Numbered from the stretch's first letter, positions 33,480 through 43,974 are shown. The stretch is 64,000 nucleotides of DNA from Acanthosepion pharaonis (GCA_903632075.3 CAHIKZ030002633.1:2353501-2417500); one strand, 5' to 3'. Numbers and translations: made by a program. The notes: generated by a model from the letters alone, not told the origin.

Positions 33480-33610
33480 GTAGACGCTCCGTTTATTTTA
33501 AACAGTATTTGTTTCGCCTACTGGCCCTCGTACACGAGAATGTGACTTCTGTTAGGATTCGAACCTGCGTTCCTCTTTACAGGAGGAACCACCGTCTGAT
33601 TAATTATTAA
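33480..33610 (-). mobile_element. tRNA-like SINE fragment, minus strand
   Basis: On the minus strand B box AGGTTCGAATCC is preceded by TAATCAGACGGTGG and followed by GAGGGCCAGTAGGCGAAACA. The block TTTGTTTCGCCTAC also occurs at 19779-19794. Confidence 0.55.
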
Positions 33611-33694
33611 TGATATAAATTTTATCTCTGTTATTTTACACCGAGGACTTTTATTATGAATAGCACACATTGTGCAATATTTTATATCTATGTA

Positions 33695-33990
33695 CAGGGT
33701 GCGATGGATGAATTGTCGCCTAAATTAAGCGAAAATTAAAATAACACAAACATCCCATTTTAACAGATATATTTACGAAAATTACACGAAAATATTTTGA
33801 AATACGAAAGAGTAAATTTATTCAATAAAATCGCCTTCGACTTCAACCATGGTCTCCAGATGACTTCGAAATCTTCCGCAACTCCTGGATGGTCTCCTTG
33901 TTTAAGTTGGTGAATGTTGCCATAATACTTGCCTTCAGTTCATCTTTGGTATTACAAGGAGTTTTGTTGGTCTTTCGCTCATCTGTGCCG
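33695..33990 (-). pseudogene. Mariner-like transposase C-terminus and inverted end
   Basis: The minus strand reads ERKTNKTPCNTKDELKASIM, then ATFTNLNKETIQEL, then a frameshift into GDHG and RRRFY. This is the C-terminal region of a mariner-like transposase. The 3' end at 33697-33722 is GGTGCGATGGATGAATTGTC on the + strand, matching the end of the element at 20252, so the two are relatives missing complementary parts. The sequence between about 33990 and 34090 keeps only a poor match. Confidence 0.75.
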
Positions 33991-34164
33991 CAAACCTCTC
34001 ATCAACGGACTAATAGAGGCGAGGGGAGGTCCGTTAAAGCCGATTGTCCGTGTATTAAACTGAATCATCATCAGGAAGAACTGATTCAGCTATTTTCTCC
34101 ACGGAAAGAACTTGGTAACCGGTGTTGAACATACCACTTTACACCGCTTCTTTCAGTTCCTTCT

Positions 34165-34304
34165 GTTTTTTTCTTTGTACCATACTTCTCGGACAATTTT
34201 GCGGTCGAAACTCTAGCCTCTAACTTCTTAAGAAGCTCTGATTTGTCACTGATACTTAGCTTTGTACGCTTCCTTTTTACATTTTCCTTCTGCTTCGATG
34301 CCAT
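34165..34304 (-). pseudogene. Pogo/Tigger or CENP-B-like transposase N-terminus
   Basis: Starting at ATG (34304 downwards) the protein begins with KRKRTKLSISDKSELLKKLE and continues into STAKLSEKYGTKKKT. This fits the first helix-turn-helix of pogo/jerky/CENP-B-type DNA-binding domains. The frame then runs into unrelated sequence. It lies 170 bp upstream (in transcription sense) of the mariner C-terminus on the same strand. Whether the two were one element is unclear. Confidence 0.6.
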
Positions 34305-34309
34305 GACGA

Positions 34310-35319
34310 GGGCAGAACAATTAATATATAAATCAAAGTAAAAATAATAGATTTCTCACAGCTACTTTCTCATGCACGCGCTAATGTGTCATACTTTATA
34401 TACTGTACACCAGTCGTTGTTTACAATTGAAAGACCCGCCGCCGCCGCCAAGCAGCCACTTTGAGAACTAATACGACTCGTTCCGTTAAGCCCGCAAATT
34501 TTGAAATACATCGCTGACGATTTGGAATTATTTCCTACTGTTTTTTTTTTTAATTTTTCTTGCAGATTTTGGCTGTTGCATCCGAAGTCTGTTCGTAGGG
34601 GGGCATAGATGAGAAGTTTGTTTGGGAATTGTTTGTTAGACCAGCCTCGTTATTTTTCAGACATGCCTCGTATGTTAAGCGGCTGATAATATTACCTCTT
34701 TCTTTCTTATGTATACTTCTTTATGTCATTAATTTCAGACAGCGTATCTGATGTGTTTTTTTTCTGTCTGTACTTCCTCGCAATCAAAACGGAATTATCC
34801 ATTATGTATCTGAGGCAATGGCATGACCTAGCGGGTGTGTGAAGTGAGGAACATGCAGTATTATAATATAATAAAGTGCTTCAAATTGTTCTATTGCGAT
34901 GGAAACAGCCAATATCTATTCTTCATGAATAACGTTCAGGTGCCTTTTATGAACTGAAGTTAAATATATTTTGTCATAGTCCTCTTTATACCATGTAAAA
35001 TGCTGTAACAATTGATGGGCAGAATGTATTAAAAAAAGAACAAATTTTATTTGCTCTAATATTTAATAATATATATAGTGTTTGCAGATTCAGACCGTAA
35101 GGGAAAAGAAAATGAAGCATTGTCGTTTTATTTTAACAGTGTTGTCCACTTACTTTATCACTACTCTATTATTGACCTGCTTAAATACAATCATTTTCTG
35201 CACAAATAATCAAAATATTTCTGTTGGTAGGTAAAAAATATTTACTGATTAATCAACAAATGCTTCAATTTGTGCGGCACATTGAATTCAAGAATTCAAG
35301 CAAATTTTACTGACAAAAT

Positions 35320-35320
<1 letters not shown>
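34310..35320. other. No gene recognised
   Basis: AT-rich. A short GCC-rich patch at 34437-34455 is the only GC-rich feature. Confidence 0.45.

Positions 35321-35322
<2 letters not shown>

Positions 35323-35374
<52 letters not shown>
35323..35374. repeat. (CA)n-(TA)n microsatellite
   Basis: It lies at the outer edge of the inverted SINE pair. Confidence 0.97.
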
Positions 35375-35512
35375 GATAGAAATTAGGAGGATTTGAGATA
35401 ATTATAATTAAGTAATTCATCGAGTCTAGAAGAAACCTCAACTGAATGCAGAAAGCACTGGACGGCCGATTCGTCCTATATTTGGGACTCATCAGCAGTG
35501 CGCATCCACTAT
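35375..35512 (-). mobile_element. 3' part of the tRNA-Ile-like SINE, inverted copy
   Basis: The minus strand reads AGTGGATGCGCACTGCTGAT, GAGTCCCAAATATAGGACGA and CGGCCGTCCAGTGC, equal to the tail of the + copy at 35513-35645, then a further 90 bp up to (TA)n. Confidence 0.75.
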
Positions 35513-35642
35513 ATCGAGTCTAATTCGTTGGAACAATTGGTAAGACGTTTGGCTGATAACGTAATTGTCCGGGCTTCAATTCTCAGTAGTGGATGCGCAC
35601 TGCTGAGGAGTTCCAACTATAGGACGAATCGGCCGTCCAGGT

Positions 35643-35645
<3 letters not shown>
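35513..35645 (+). mobile_element. tRNA-Ile-like SINE
   Basis: A-box-like TTGGTAAGACGTTTGG, an anticodon-loop-like CTGATAACG (GAT), and B-box-like GGGCTTCAATTCT, followed by AGTAGTGGATGCGCACTGCT, AACTATAGGACGAATCGGCC and (TA)n. The acceptor arms do not pair well, so this is not a tRNA gene. Confidence 0.65.

Positions 35646-35710
<65 letters not shown>
35646..35710. repeat. (TA)n microsatellite
   Basis: About 32 TA units, directly after the SINE tail. Confidence 0.97.
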
Positions 35711-35713
<3 letters not shown>

Positions 35714-35800
35714 TAATTGGTAGGGATAATTCTAAGGAGGACATTAATCCAAAGAGAGCTTAATGTAAGTAACAAAGCAATATAATAATAAGTCAAGAAA

Positions 35801-35859
35801 ATCCTTAAAAATCCATTTCTGTTATGACCGAAATGGATATTTAAGGTTTTTCTTGATTT

Positions 35860-35866
<7 letters not shown>
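35801..35866. repeat. Hairpin with 26-bp arms
   Basis: CAAGAAAATCCTTAAAAATC extends to CCATTTC and pairs with GAAATGGATATTTAAGG extending to TTTTTCTTG, with about three mismatches. The loop is about 10 nt. (TA)n follows at 35862-35890. Confidence 0.8.
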
Positions 35867-35893
<27 letters not shown>

Positions 35894-36039
35894 AAACGTA
35901 ATCGTGAGGTGATTGGTAAAAAATATTTGATTTGTGTTTTAGCATAAAATCAACAGTTGCAGCTGAATGTCCACTTTCATATTGACATGTGCTCTATCCC
36001 TGAACCATAAATATACCATACCTTAAACTGCATTTTTAT

Positions 36040-36041
<2 letters not shown>

Positions 36042-36091
<50 letters not shown>

Positions 36092-36107
36092 TATGTGTGT
36101 GTGTGTC
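36042..36107. repeat. (TA)n-(TG)n microsatellite
   Basis: TA units with a short imperfection, then TG. Confidence 0.95.
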
Positions 36108-36412
36108 AGAGAATGATAATTACATTTTTGTGTACCAGAATAATGAGTCTAGGTTCTTACTATATTTCACCCTTGCAGAACTTCTATCATCACAATGTGC
36201 GATTCTTAATAACAAAAGTGATAAAAAACACGAGCAAAAAGAAACGGAAACTAAATGAAATTTACTAGAGCATATGCTCAACAACATATAAAAAAAATAA
36301 TCTTTAAAAGTTTAAAATTTCAACGTCGTTTCCCTTTCACTTCCATCCGATGAGGCCCTAAAGAACGAAATGCGTCACAGAAAACATATTTCCAACTAGT
36401 CAATAATATTCC

Positions 36413-36428
36413 TAACACACACACAGAG

Positions 36429-36478
<50 letters not shown>
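36413..36478. repeat. (CA)n-(TA)n microsatellite
   Basis: It follows the edge motif at 36345-36375. Confidence 0.95.
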
Positions 36479-36481
<3 letters not shown>

Positions 36482-36624
36482 CATCTACCATATCTGTAAA
36501 AGGACAATATGAATAAAGACAAAAACAAAACTTATCTTAGCTGATGCATTTCGCCCTCTGAGGGAATTTATCAAGGCAAATGTAATGTATCTTGCAGCCT
36601 CTGTATCCCCTACACTCACACACA

Positions 36625-36696
<72 letters not shown>

Positions 36697-36870
36697 TCAG
36701 ATAGAGTATATCTGTAAAAGGACAATATGAATAAAGACAAAAGGAAAACTTATCCTAGCGGACGCGTTTCGTCCTCTGAGGGACTTTATCAAGACAAATG
36801 TAACGTATCTTCTTGCCTTTGTCCCTGTCTCCCTACACACAGACACACACAGTTTTATGAATAAAGACAA
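36479..36870. repeat. Two-and-a-bit unit tandem repeat including microsatellites
   Basis: ATATCTGTAAAAGGACAATA, TGAATAAAGACAAAA, CGCCCTCTGAGGGA or CGTCCTCTGAGGGA, TTTATCAAG-CAAATGTAA and CCCTACAC occur at 36490-36612 and 36707-36838. TGAATAAAGACAAAAGGGAA begins a third unit at 36855. (CT)n-(TA)n at 36625-36692 separates the first two. Confidence 0.85.
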
Positions 36871-36874
36871 AAGG

Positions 36875-38440
36875 GAAATTTATGCATTATTTTATACATC
36901 TGAAATAGTAAGAATGTTAAAATTCAGTTGTTTTCAATTTCTAGTCTAATCGAAAAGTATTCTCAAATATGTGGCGCACACCGTATATGTAATGGTGCTG
37001 AAATGTTCTCTGTCCGACTCACTCTCCTAAATCTGACTCACTGACCAAACATCAAATGTTCTTTTATTTTTGAAAGGATTTTGGTCGGGCCGAGATCTTT
37101 TCGGTAACTTATTCAACGTTCCAACGTGTTTGTGTTGTCTGCAAATCCAAACGGGCCAACAAAATTAGATTTGTTCACAAAATCAGCTTGAGTGAAAAAC
37201 AAAAACAAACTATTAAGTGTTCAAGGGAAGAGCAGTCAGTAATTTTATGAGTCATATATGTTTTAATGTACCTAAAAACAAAAAAAAACCCTTAATTTTA
37301 TGCGTTATTTTTTCTCGATGTTTATCATCAGTTCACCCGTCTTACAGAAGCTTATCTGAATTACATCAAATCTCTGCACATTGCTGTTGAAAAATATCCA
37401 TAATTGATTCAGACATAACGAAACTATGCAGTAGAATTAATCTTTTTTTTTTTTATTTTTTTTTTTTAAATCGTGAATTTTCCTTGTCTATGTCTAAGAA
37501 CAGCCGTCGATTTTGGGTGATTCTTCCTTTTTCTCCGGTTTCCCGAGAGACGATAGATTATTCAAGAAAATAAATTTATAGGATCTTCACCATTGTTTTT
37601 TTTTTTTTTTTTTAAATTATCGAATTCATTGTATAACGAATAAAAATTCCAAAGTTTTTACACATACAGACACATTAAACACACAAACATACAATATCTA
37701 TATAGTCTTTTCACAATTAAAATTTTTAATATATTAATTACATAAGATTTCCAATTTGTTTATTTCCGTTGTGGCTTTATTCAGGCTGCCGGTGCCCAAC
37801 CAGCAATTGTTACCAAAACAACACATCGGCAGGTAATTTATCTGTCTCATCAATCAGCATATATATATATATATAAATTTCTCTCAGGATACTATTGGGC
37901 CTTACCCTGCTACACTGGTCCGTAATCTATTTGTGAGGGAGGTCGAATTTAATGTTATACGCCTCCTAGATTGTTTGCCTTTAACAGGGCGCGAGATCCC
38001 AGGTTGCTTGATGAAATAATCCGTTGTTAGGAGGAGAAGAAATGGGTTCAAGTTTTCAAGGGAATTAATACGAAGTGGACGTAATAACATCGACTGAAAT
38101 TTGAACTCCGACTGCCGGTTTCATTTTTGTGTCGATAACTGTTACGTCACCCGTGTAGTTCATGATACAAGCTGTTGCTTAATGTTTAGTGACAATTTGA
38201 CGCGCGAAATGGATTCATCAAAGAAAGAAATATTGATAGAAAACGAGGTTCTTTATTATCTGGTGAAGTGTGTGAAATATCCGGCGAGACACGGAAAACG
38301 TTGGGTAATTTCGATAGATCAGTCTGTATAAATCCACAAAACTCTTTCATAGAATTACGTGTAAAGATTCTAAAAACAACCGGGGCAAAAATTTCACGAG
38401 TACAAAATAATAATGATATGGAATATATCAGGATTCTTTT
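36875..38440. other. No gene recognised
   Basis: T runs at 37441-37470 and 37595-37612, a short (TA)n at 37858-37875, and frames at 38101-38450 without family features. Part of 38115-38165 (GATACAAGCTG, TTGCTTAATG) weakly resembles 46640-46665. Confidence 0.4.
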
Positions 38441-38444
38441 CTTT

Positions 38445-38690
38445 TACTAATGGTCACACAGTACAAGGCTCAAGAGACACTTAAGGTAGAGGGTTGCTGT
38501 GTGGAGTTGTATTAGCGTAAAAAAGGACAAGCGCTAGGAGTATAGAGCTGAAGTAGACTTTAGAAGTATGCAAAAACCCAATCCTAAACAGGAAACAAAA
38601 GATAAACCTCTACTGTTGTTCAAAAGACCGGGAGGAGTCTTAAAAGAACGATAGGCAGACCTATTTACTCCTGATTCGTATATATGTAAC
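38445..38690 (+). mobile_element. CAGGAAAC-family element, near complete
   Basis: CAGTACAAGGCTCAAGAGAC, AAGGTAGAGGGTTGCTGTG, GTTGTATTAGCGTAAAAAAG, TAAACAGGAAACAAAAGAT, TTCAAAAGACCGGGAGG and GAACGATAGGCAGACC are all present in order. This shows the 5' and 3' domains belong to one element. The short AAT tail (38726-38741) abuts the LINE below. Confidence 0.75.
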
Positions 38691-38734
38691 CCTTGTGTCA
38701 CTTTGCTGACGAGCTGTTCTATCACTAATAATAA

Positions 38735-40403
38735 TAATAAGACAAGAAGACTAGAAAAACTAAACAAGAAAGTTCTCAATCACCTACTCTACATGGATGA
38801 TCTCAAACTCTTTACGAAAGACGACAATGAGTTGAAAGGTCTCCTCAATACTGTAAAATGTCTCAGTGACGACATAGATATGGATTTCAGATTAGATAAA
38901 TGTGCAAAAAAAAAAAAAAAAAAGAATTACAGAAACACACTCAATAGATTTAAATTTTGGCACAGAGATTAGGGAACTGGAACAAAAAAAGCCTAGGAAT
39001 TTGCGAAGGATATGGAATACAGCATACTCAAATGAAGGAGTTCTACAGGCGTGTTCGTCTGGTACTGAATAGTGAGCTGAATTAAAAAAAAAAACAGAAT
39101 ATCAGCCATAAACACCTTGACTATCCCTGTAGTACAATACAGTTTCAACATTCTTAATTGGACCATAGCTGACATTAAGCGATTGGACGGTAAAACGAGA
39201 AAGTTTCTCACTTGCCATCGCATGCATCATCTCAAGGCTGATGTTGATCGTCTGTATGTGCCCAGATCCGAAGGAGGCAGAGGATTAGTTCAACTAGTAC
39301 TGTCTTTACAAAACAACAACAATTGGCCTTCAAAGATACCTAGAAACTCCAGAAGACTGGATGATGATCTGTGTCAAAGAACATGAAAGTAGTAAGCGAA
39401 TTTATTCAGTAATAAAGGAAACCAACAAGTTCATAATGGAGTTTCAAATGGGTGAAAAAAAAAACAAGTAAAATATAATACACCGACTGAAGCTTCAAAA
39501 TACGTAAGCAAAGGCAAATGACGAGATGTAGAAACGATGGCAAGATAAACCGCTTCGCAGTCAATACTCTGCTCATACCAAACAAGCTGATGTAGACAAA
39601 CCCTGTACCCATCAATGGCTACGTAGTGCAGGGTTAAAAGCTGACACTGAAGGTTTTATTCTTGCTGCACAGGACCAGTGATTGCTAACTAGGAATTATC
39701 AAGTACACATACTGAAAAATTGTGTTAGTCCAAAATGCAGATTTTGTGACAAATATCCAGAAACAATTGACCATCTTGTATCAGGTTGCGCGGTATTGGC
39801 ACCCACTGAATATAAAACACGGCACGACAGAGTGGACCAATATCTGCACTGGGAAATATGCAACATCTATGAAAAGGAAACTACAAGAACACCATCTAGA
39901 CCAGGTTACGGAGATAGAACGTGTAACAACTTTATGGGACTTTACAATAGACGCGGACAGAATAATCAAAGTTAATCTTCCTGACATCCTGATTAGAGAT
40001 CGCAAAGACAAAATATAGCTCTTTATTGACATGGCAGTCTCTGTAGACTGCAATGTATCTTTGAAGATCTTCAAAAAACTATCAAGATACAAGGAACTTG
40101 AAATCGAAATCTCAAAAATGTGGCACATGAGGACATTAACAATTCCCGTTGTAGTTGGAGCCCTCAGATTGATTGGTAAAGATTCATGTAGACTCATTGA
40201 AGGAATCCCTGGTAGCCCATGCCCTAAAGAAATACAAAAGATTGTACTCACAAATACAGCCCACACCTCACAAGGGGATTTATCTATGTAAAATATGTGC
40301 GATTTTTTTCAAGACTGCTCAGTGGAAAATGTCATGACATTTCTAACCTCAGGTTTCTAGTCAGGATCCAGAAAGAAATGAGTATACACCACAAGCCAAA
40401 GGA

Positions 40404-40405
<2 letters not shown>
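38735..40405 (+). pseudogene. LINE with CCHC finger and restriction-like endonuclease (R2/R4-like), 5' truncated
   Basis: In order, with frameshifts: the RT active site LLYMDDLKLF (YMDD at 38790-38801); FRLDKCAK; TIPVVQYSFNILNWTIADIK; FLTCHRMHHLKADVDRLYVP and GGRGLVQL; a gap-shifted region; NYQVHILKNCV; the finger CRFCDK...DHLVSGC with CX2CX8HX4C spacing (39736-39789); VTTLWDF; the PD of the endonuclease-like PDILIRDRKDK (39980) followed after an in-frame TAG (40016-40018) by LFIDMAV; LSRYKELEIEISKMWHM; IPVVVGALRLIGK; IQKIVLTNTAHT and TAA. A CCHC finger followed by PD-(D/E) residues C-terminal to the RT is the arrangement known from R2-type LINEs. The 3' UTR ends in (AAT)n at 40406-40431. Stops make it inactive. 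Confidence 0.85.

Positions 40406-40431
<26 letters not shown>
40406..40431. repeat. (AAT)n LINE tail
   Basis: AAT units directly after the 3' UTR. The same tail type follows at 40870 and 41537. Confidence 0.85.
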
Positions 40432-40434
<3 letters not shown>

Positions 40435-40539
40435 CTACCATTGTCTGAAGTTGATAATATAAACGGAAAAGACTAAAATACAATATGTACTTGTGTCAAA
40501 ATACAATTAATACTCGTCTGGTATATAAAAAATGTTTTA

Positions 40540-40790
40540 AAAATCTCCTCACAGATGAAGAAGAGACTTGAAGCAACAGAAAAAGTGGTTTTTCGGAACG
40601 ACGCTGAATATCAATGGATTGAACATGTGATCAACGATGAAGTCTTAGAGAAAAATGGAAACAAAAAGGACACTTATACTTAACATCAGAAAGAGAAAGT
40701 TGAGATTTCTAGGGCGCATAATGAGGAAAGAGGGCTTAGAAAGATTGAAACACACAGTACAGATTTGATTTATTAAAGAAATATGCGGTC
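40540..40790 (+). pseudogene. LINE family B C-terminus, degenerate
   Basis: CAGATGAAGAAGAGACTTGA (QMKKRLE), IEHVINDEVLE, KRTLILNIRKRKLRFLGRIM and RKEGLERL in shifted frames. Inserted between two copies of the RLE-type LINE, same strand. Confidence 0.75.
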
Positions 40791-40799
40791 GAGAGGAAG

Positions 40800-41005
40800 T
40801 GCCATGGTGCTATTTTTGATTTTTGGTCTCTAAGTCCCAGGAAGAAATGAGTATACAACAGAAGTAAAAATTAATAATAATAATGATAATAAAAACAATA
40901 TTTATGATAACAACAGCAACAACAATATCAACAATAGAAATAACGATATTAATAATAATAATAAAACCATAAAAACAATAATAATAATAAAACAATAATA
41001 ATTGT
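40800..41005 (+). mobile_element. RLE-LINE 3' UTR fragment with long AAT-rich tail
   Basis: CCAGGAAGAAATGAGTATAC matches the 3' UTR of the copy at 38735-40405 (CCAGAAAGAAATGAGTATAC). It is followed by about 130 bp of degenerate AAT/AAC repeats. Confidence 0.65.
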
Positions 41006-41029
41006 AAAAGATATGGAAGAAGTACAAAA

Positions 41030-41536
41030 TCGAAGCCACTGTGAGATGTTATGAGCCCCGACTAGACACAGCTACCCAAAATAACCATGTAACTATCTTC
41101 TGGGGCATGCCAATTCAAACTGACAGGGAAATAAAAATCAACAGACCTGATATTATCATAAAAGCCAAGGAATTCAGGAAGCGTATGGTTATTGCCATCG
41201 CAGTACCATCTGAGAGAAACACCTCCATGAAAGTTATCGAGAAATTGTCCAAATACAAGGACCTGGAGGTCAAGTTTAACAGGATGTCGGGAATGAAAAC
41301 TGAGACTGTACCAACAGTAATCCGAGCTCTGGGGCTCGTGAGAAAAGGAAATTTTATTAACAGTGTCCCAGGTAACATTAACATACAAGTTGTTCAGAAG
41401 ATCGCCCTACTAGGAACATCCCATATACTAAGAAAAGTGCTATCTATTAAATGACAATTTTCCTATAGGGCTTACGGACCATGGTTTGGACCCGGTTCTA
41501 TAGGATACAAAGCAGAAAATATAACATACACAGGTA
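41030..41536 (+). pseudogene. RLE-type LINE C-terminus, second copy
   Basis: Open for 137 codons (41041-41454). It reads NNHVTIFWGMPIQTDREIKI, NRPDIIIKAKEF, then VIAIAVP, LSKYKDLEVKFNRMSG, VPTVIRALGLVRKG, ALLGTSHILRKVLSIK and a TGA stop. In the endonuclease core the acidic residue of the IDMAV block is replaced (IAIAV). The clean C-terminus and stop define the family's ORF end. The 3' UTR runs to the (AAT)n at 41537. Confidence 0.85.
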
Positions 41537-41539
41537 ATA

Positions 41540-42040
41540 ATAATAATAATGATAATAATAATAAAAACAACTTTCTTCTTGTGAAAAAAACCTAGGGTGT
41601 CGAAAAATATGCTACTGTTTCTGTTCCTCTAAATGAGAACTGACACAGCCAGAGAATGATTCCAAATGATAGAAAAACAAAAATGGAGTAAAAGGGACTA
41701 GAGAGTATTAGCTGAGCATGTAACATTGTCGGGTACAAAAGCATTAATTTAATGGGTACAGCTCACTTGGAAAAACTCTTTTGGGAACTTTTCAAGAAAG
41801 AACATCCCTTAACTTATGTCTCAGGTGAAAGACTTGATATGTGATTGTATCAACTAACAAATCAAAATAAATATCAACTATTTAAATCTATATTTAAACA
41901 ATTGTGAATATTTTTAATAACGGAAACAAGAACTGAAATCATTCAGATATCGATTGATTAATTCGTTTTTTTACGGCTTGTCAAACCATTGAAAGTTATT
42001 TAAAACCAGAAAATATTTTTAGATTGTAAATTTTTTTTTC
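41540..42040. other. No gene recognised
   Basis: AT-rich sequence after the LINE tail. Confidence 0.45.
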
Positions 42041-42044
42041 TTTG

Positions 42045-42250
42045 GAGATAATAATGATTTTGTGATACAAGTCTTACTAATTAACCCATAACCTGAGAAA
42101 AGGAAGGGTATTTGCACTTAAGTAACTATAACGAACCCAATGGGAATTGGAACTCGACTCTCCGATTAAAAGCACCAAGCCATTATCCATTACACCATCC
42201 GCATATCCAAGCTTACAGCACCTGGCATCCCAAAGAATCATCCAGATATG
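42045..42250 (-). mobile_element. Composite 5S/tRNA SINE (copy 2, minus strand)
   Basis: On the minus strand: CATATCTGGATGATTCTTTG and GGATGCCAGGTGCTGTAAGC (the last 40 nt of a 5S-like head, 42209-42250), a linker GGATATGCGGATGG, A-box-like GTAATGGATAATGGCTTGG, B-box-like GAGTTCCAATTCCCATTGG, then the tail GTAAGACTTGTATCAC and CATTATTATCT. Same junction and tail as copy 1 at 171-416. Confidence 0.8.
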
Positions 42251-42498
42251 CGTATTTAAAAAAAAGTCAAGAAGAAAAAGAAGAATGTTGAAATACTGAC
42301 GCAAGTTGTTGTTGCTTGATTCTAACTTTATTCATTTTTTTGTGTACATTTCAACGTTTCTTTGCTGTTCTTATTTTACATTCAAGACTGCCTGGTATAT
42401 TTAACTTAGAGAATTTAGAATCGGTGAAATCAACACGTTCCAGATAAACATGCATTTTCTCTTAAACACAGAAGCGTTTGTTATAAACAATCTTTTTT

Positions 42499-42499
<1 letters not shown>

Positions 42500-42558
<59 letters not shown>
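42500..42558. repeat. (TA)n microsatellite
   Basis: About 29 TA units. Confidence 0.97.
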
Positions 42559-42559
<1 letters not shown>

Positions 42560-43370
42560 CGATCTAAAAAAAAAAAAAATTAATCACAGAATCTTGTGAG
42601 GAACGAAGTCTAGCGCATGTCTTGGAAAGTTAATAAAGAAAAAAAGTAAAGAAAAAAAAGTTTGAATCCAGAGAGGAGTGAAACCACTGTCCAGAGATGA
42701 TAATGTTTGTGTTTATATGATCAAAATCTATGTGTATTGGAAATATAAACATGTTAAAATTTATCAGAAGGGTGGGCTAGATAGTGTACATATAACCAAC
42801 ACCAGTAATAGCTGTTCGAGCTGCGATAAAATGTTGGATTTGAGACACTCATCTTCAATGAAAATAGGCTCTTTCCGTCTTGGAAGGTTAGATCAGCACA
42901 ATCTTCCACTTTCCATTTAGCCTTGTACTGGAGAAAAGAGATAAAATAAATTTCGAATGCTTATTTTTAACGCAAGAAGGCCCTCCCCTAATAGCAACGT
43001 AGGTGCAATACAATCCTCCTGCTTTTATATTTGTCTACACTCAGATAAGCTTAGTAAATATCAGACCCTTCCTATATGAATGATTGACGCAATGCACTTA
43101 TATGTAACGTATATCAATAGAACCAGAGCGTTGACTACATAGCTGAGAATGTTACGTATTTACTATTAGACGCAGCGGTCTGTGTTCGAGCTTAGCTATA
43201 AGCCAAATGTCGGTTTTCACAGTAGTAAATGCGTCTCCATTTGAAAGATTGAACATAACAATCTTTCTATACTATTTTTTTTATTTGACCTCCTTTCCCA
43301 CATCCCTAAGCTAAATCAATATCTAAGACAAGTTCACCCATTAATACAAGTGTAAAATCCGGTATGATAT
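42560..43370. other. No gene recognised
   Basis: Frames at 42678-42920 show no family feature. GTTCGAGCTTAGC near 43187 is B-box-like but has no A box. Confidence 0.4.
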
Positions 43371-43375
43371 ATATC

Positions 43376-43575
43376 ATGGATAACGGCGGGAAAGTGGATA
43401 TCGGCGTACCCAGTTCGAATTCTGACCTATTCTATTATTACAGACACACAAAAAGGTCATTGGGTAAGGCATGAATCCGTTTCTTCTCAACCCAACGACG
43501 GAGTAAAAAGTAGAGGAGACTAGGTTCTCTAGTCCTTTAGTTGGTAATCAGTGTAAGAAAAGTTGAAATTCTAAA
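43376..43575 (+). mobile_element. GGGAAAGGTATGAATCC-family SINE, diverged
   Basis: ATGGATAACGGC, B-box-like CAGTTCGAATTCTG, TTGGGTAAGGCATGAATCC, ACTAGGTTCTCTAGTCC. Head and body are both present, but diverged. Confidence 0.6.
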
Positions 43576-43974
43576 TCGTGAAGATGGCAACTATTAACAA
43601 TTTTTTCCAAAGATGTCATAGCAATTCACATATAGTAAAGAAATGGAATCTATGGAGAGATATAGTCACCCACGTCCTGAAGGATCATGGTAATAAAAAA
43701 GTAATTATAGATTTATGAATAAAATCCAATATGATTGATAGTTTTATAAAAAGATATCTGGTATTAATTACAAGTTTCTACCTATAAGTCATTAATGCCC
43801 ACCGTCCAGTAAATGGGACAGAGGGCGTTAATAGGTTAAGTCGATGTCTTCGGGAATGTTCGACAATTTACATGTATTCGTCATTTTCCGGGAATCAATA
43901 TAAATCTTTGTTTATCACACCACACTCACCACCACCACTACAACAACAACAACAACAATAGTAATAATAATAAA

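Noticed and set aside
35513..35645. Functional tRNA-Ile gene
   Set aside because: The acceptor and T arms do not pair and the region continues into a repeat tail.
39781..40266. 161-codon minus-strand frame
   Set aside because: Antisense of the RLE-type LINE C-terminus.
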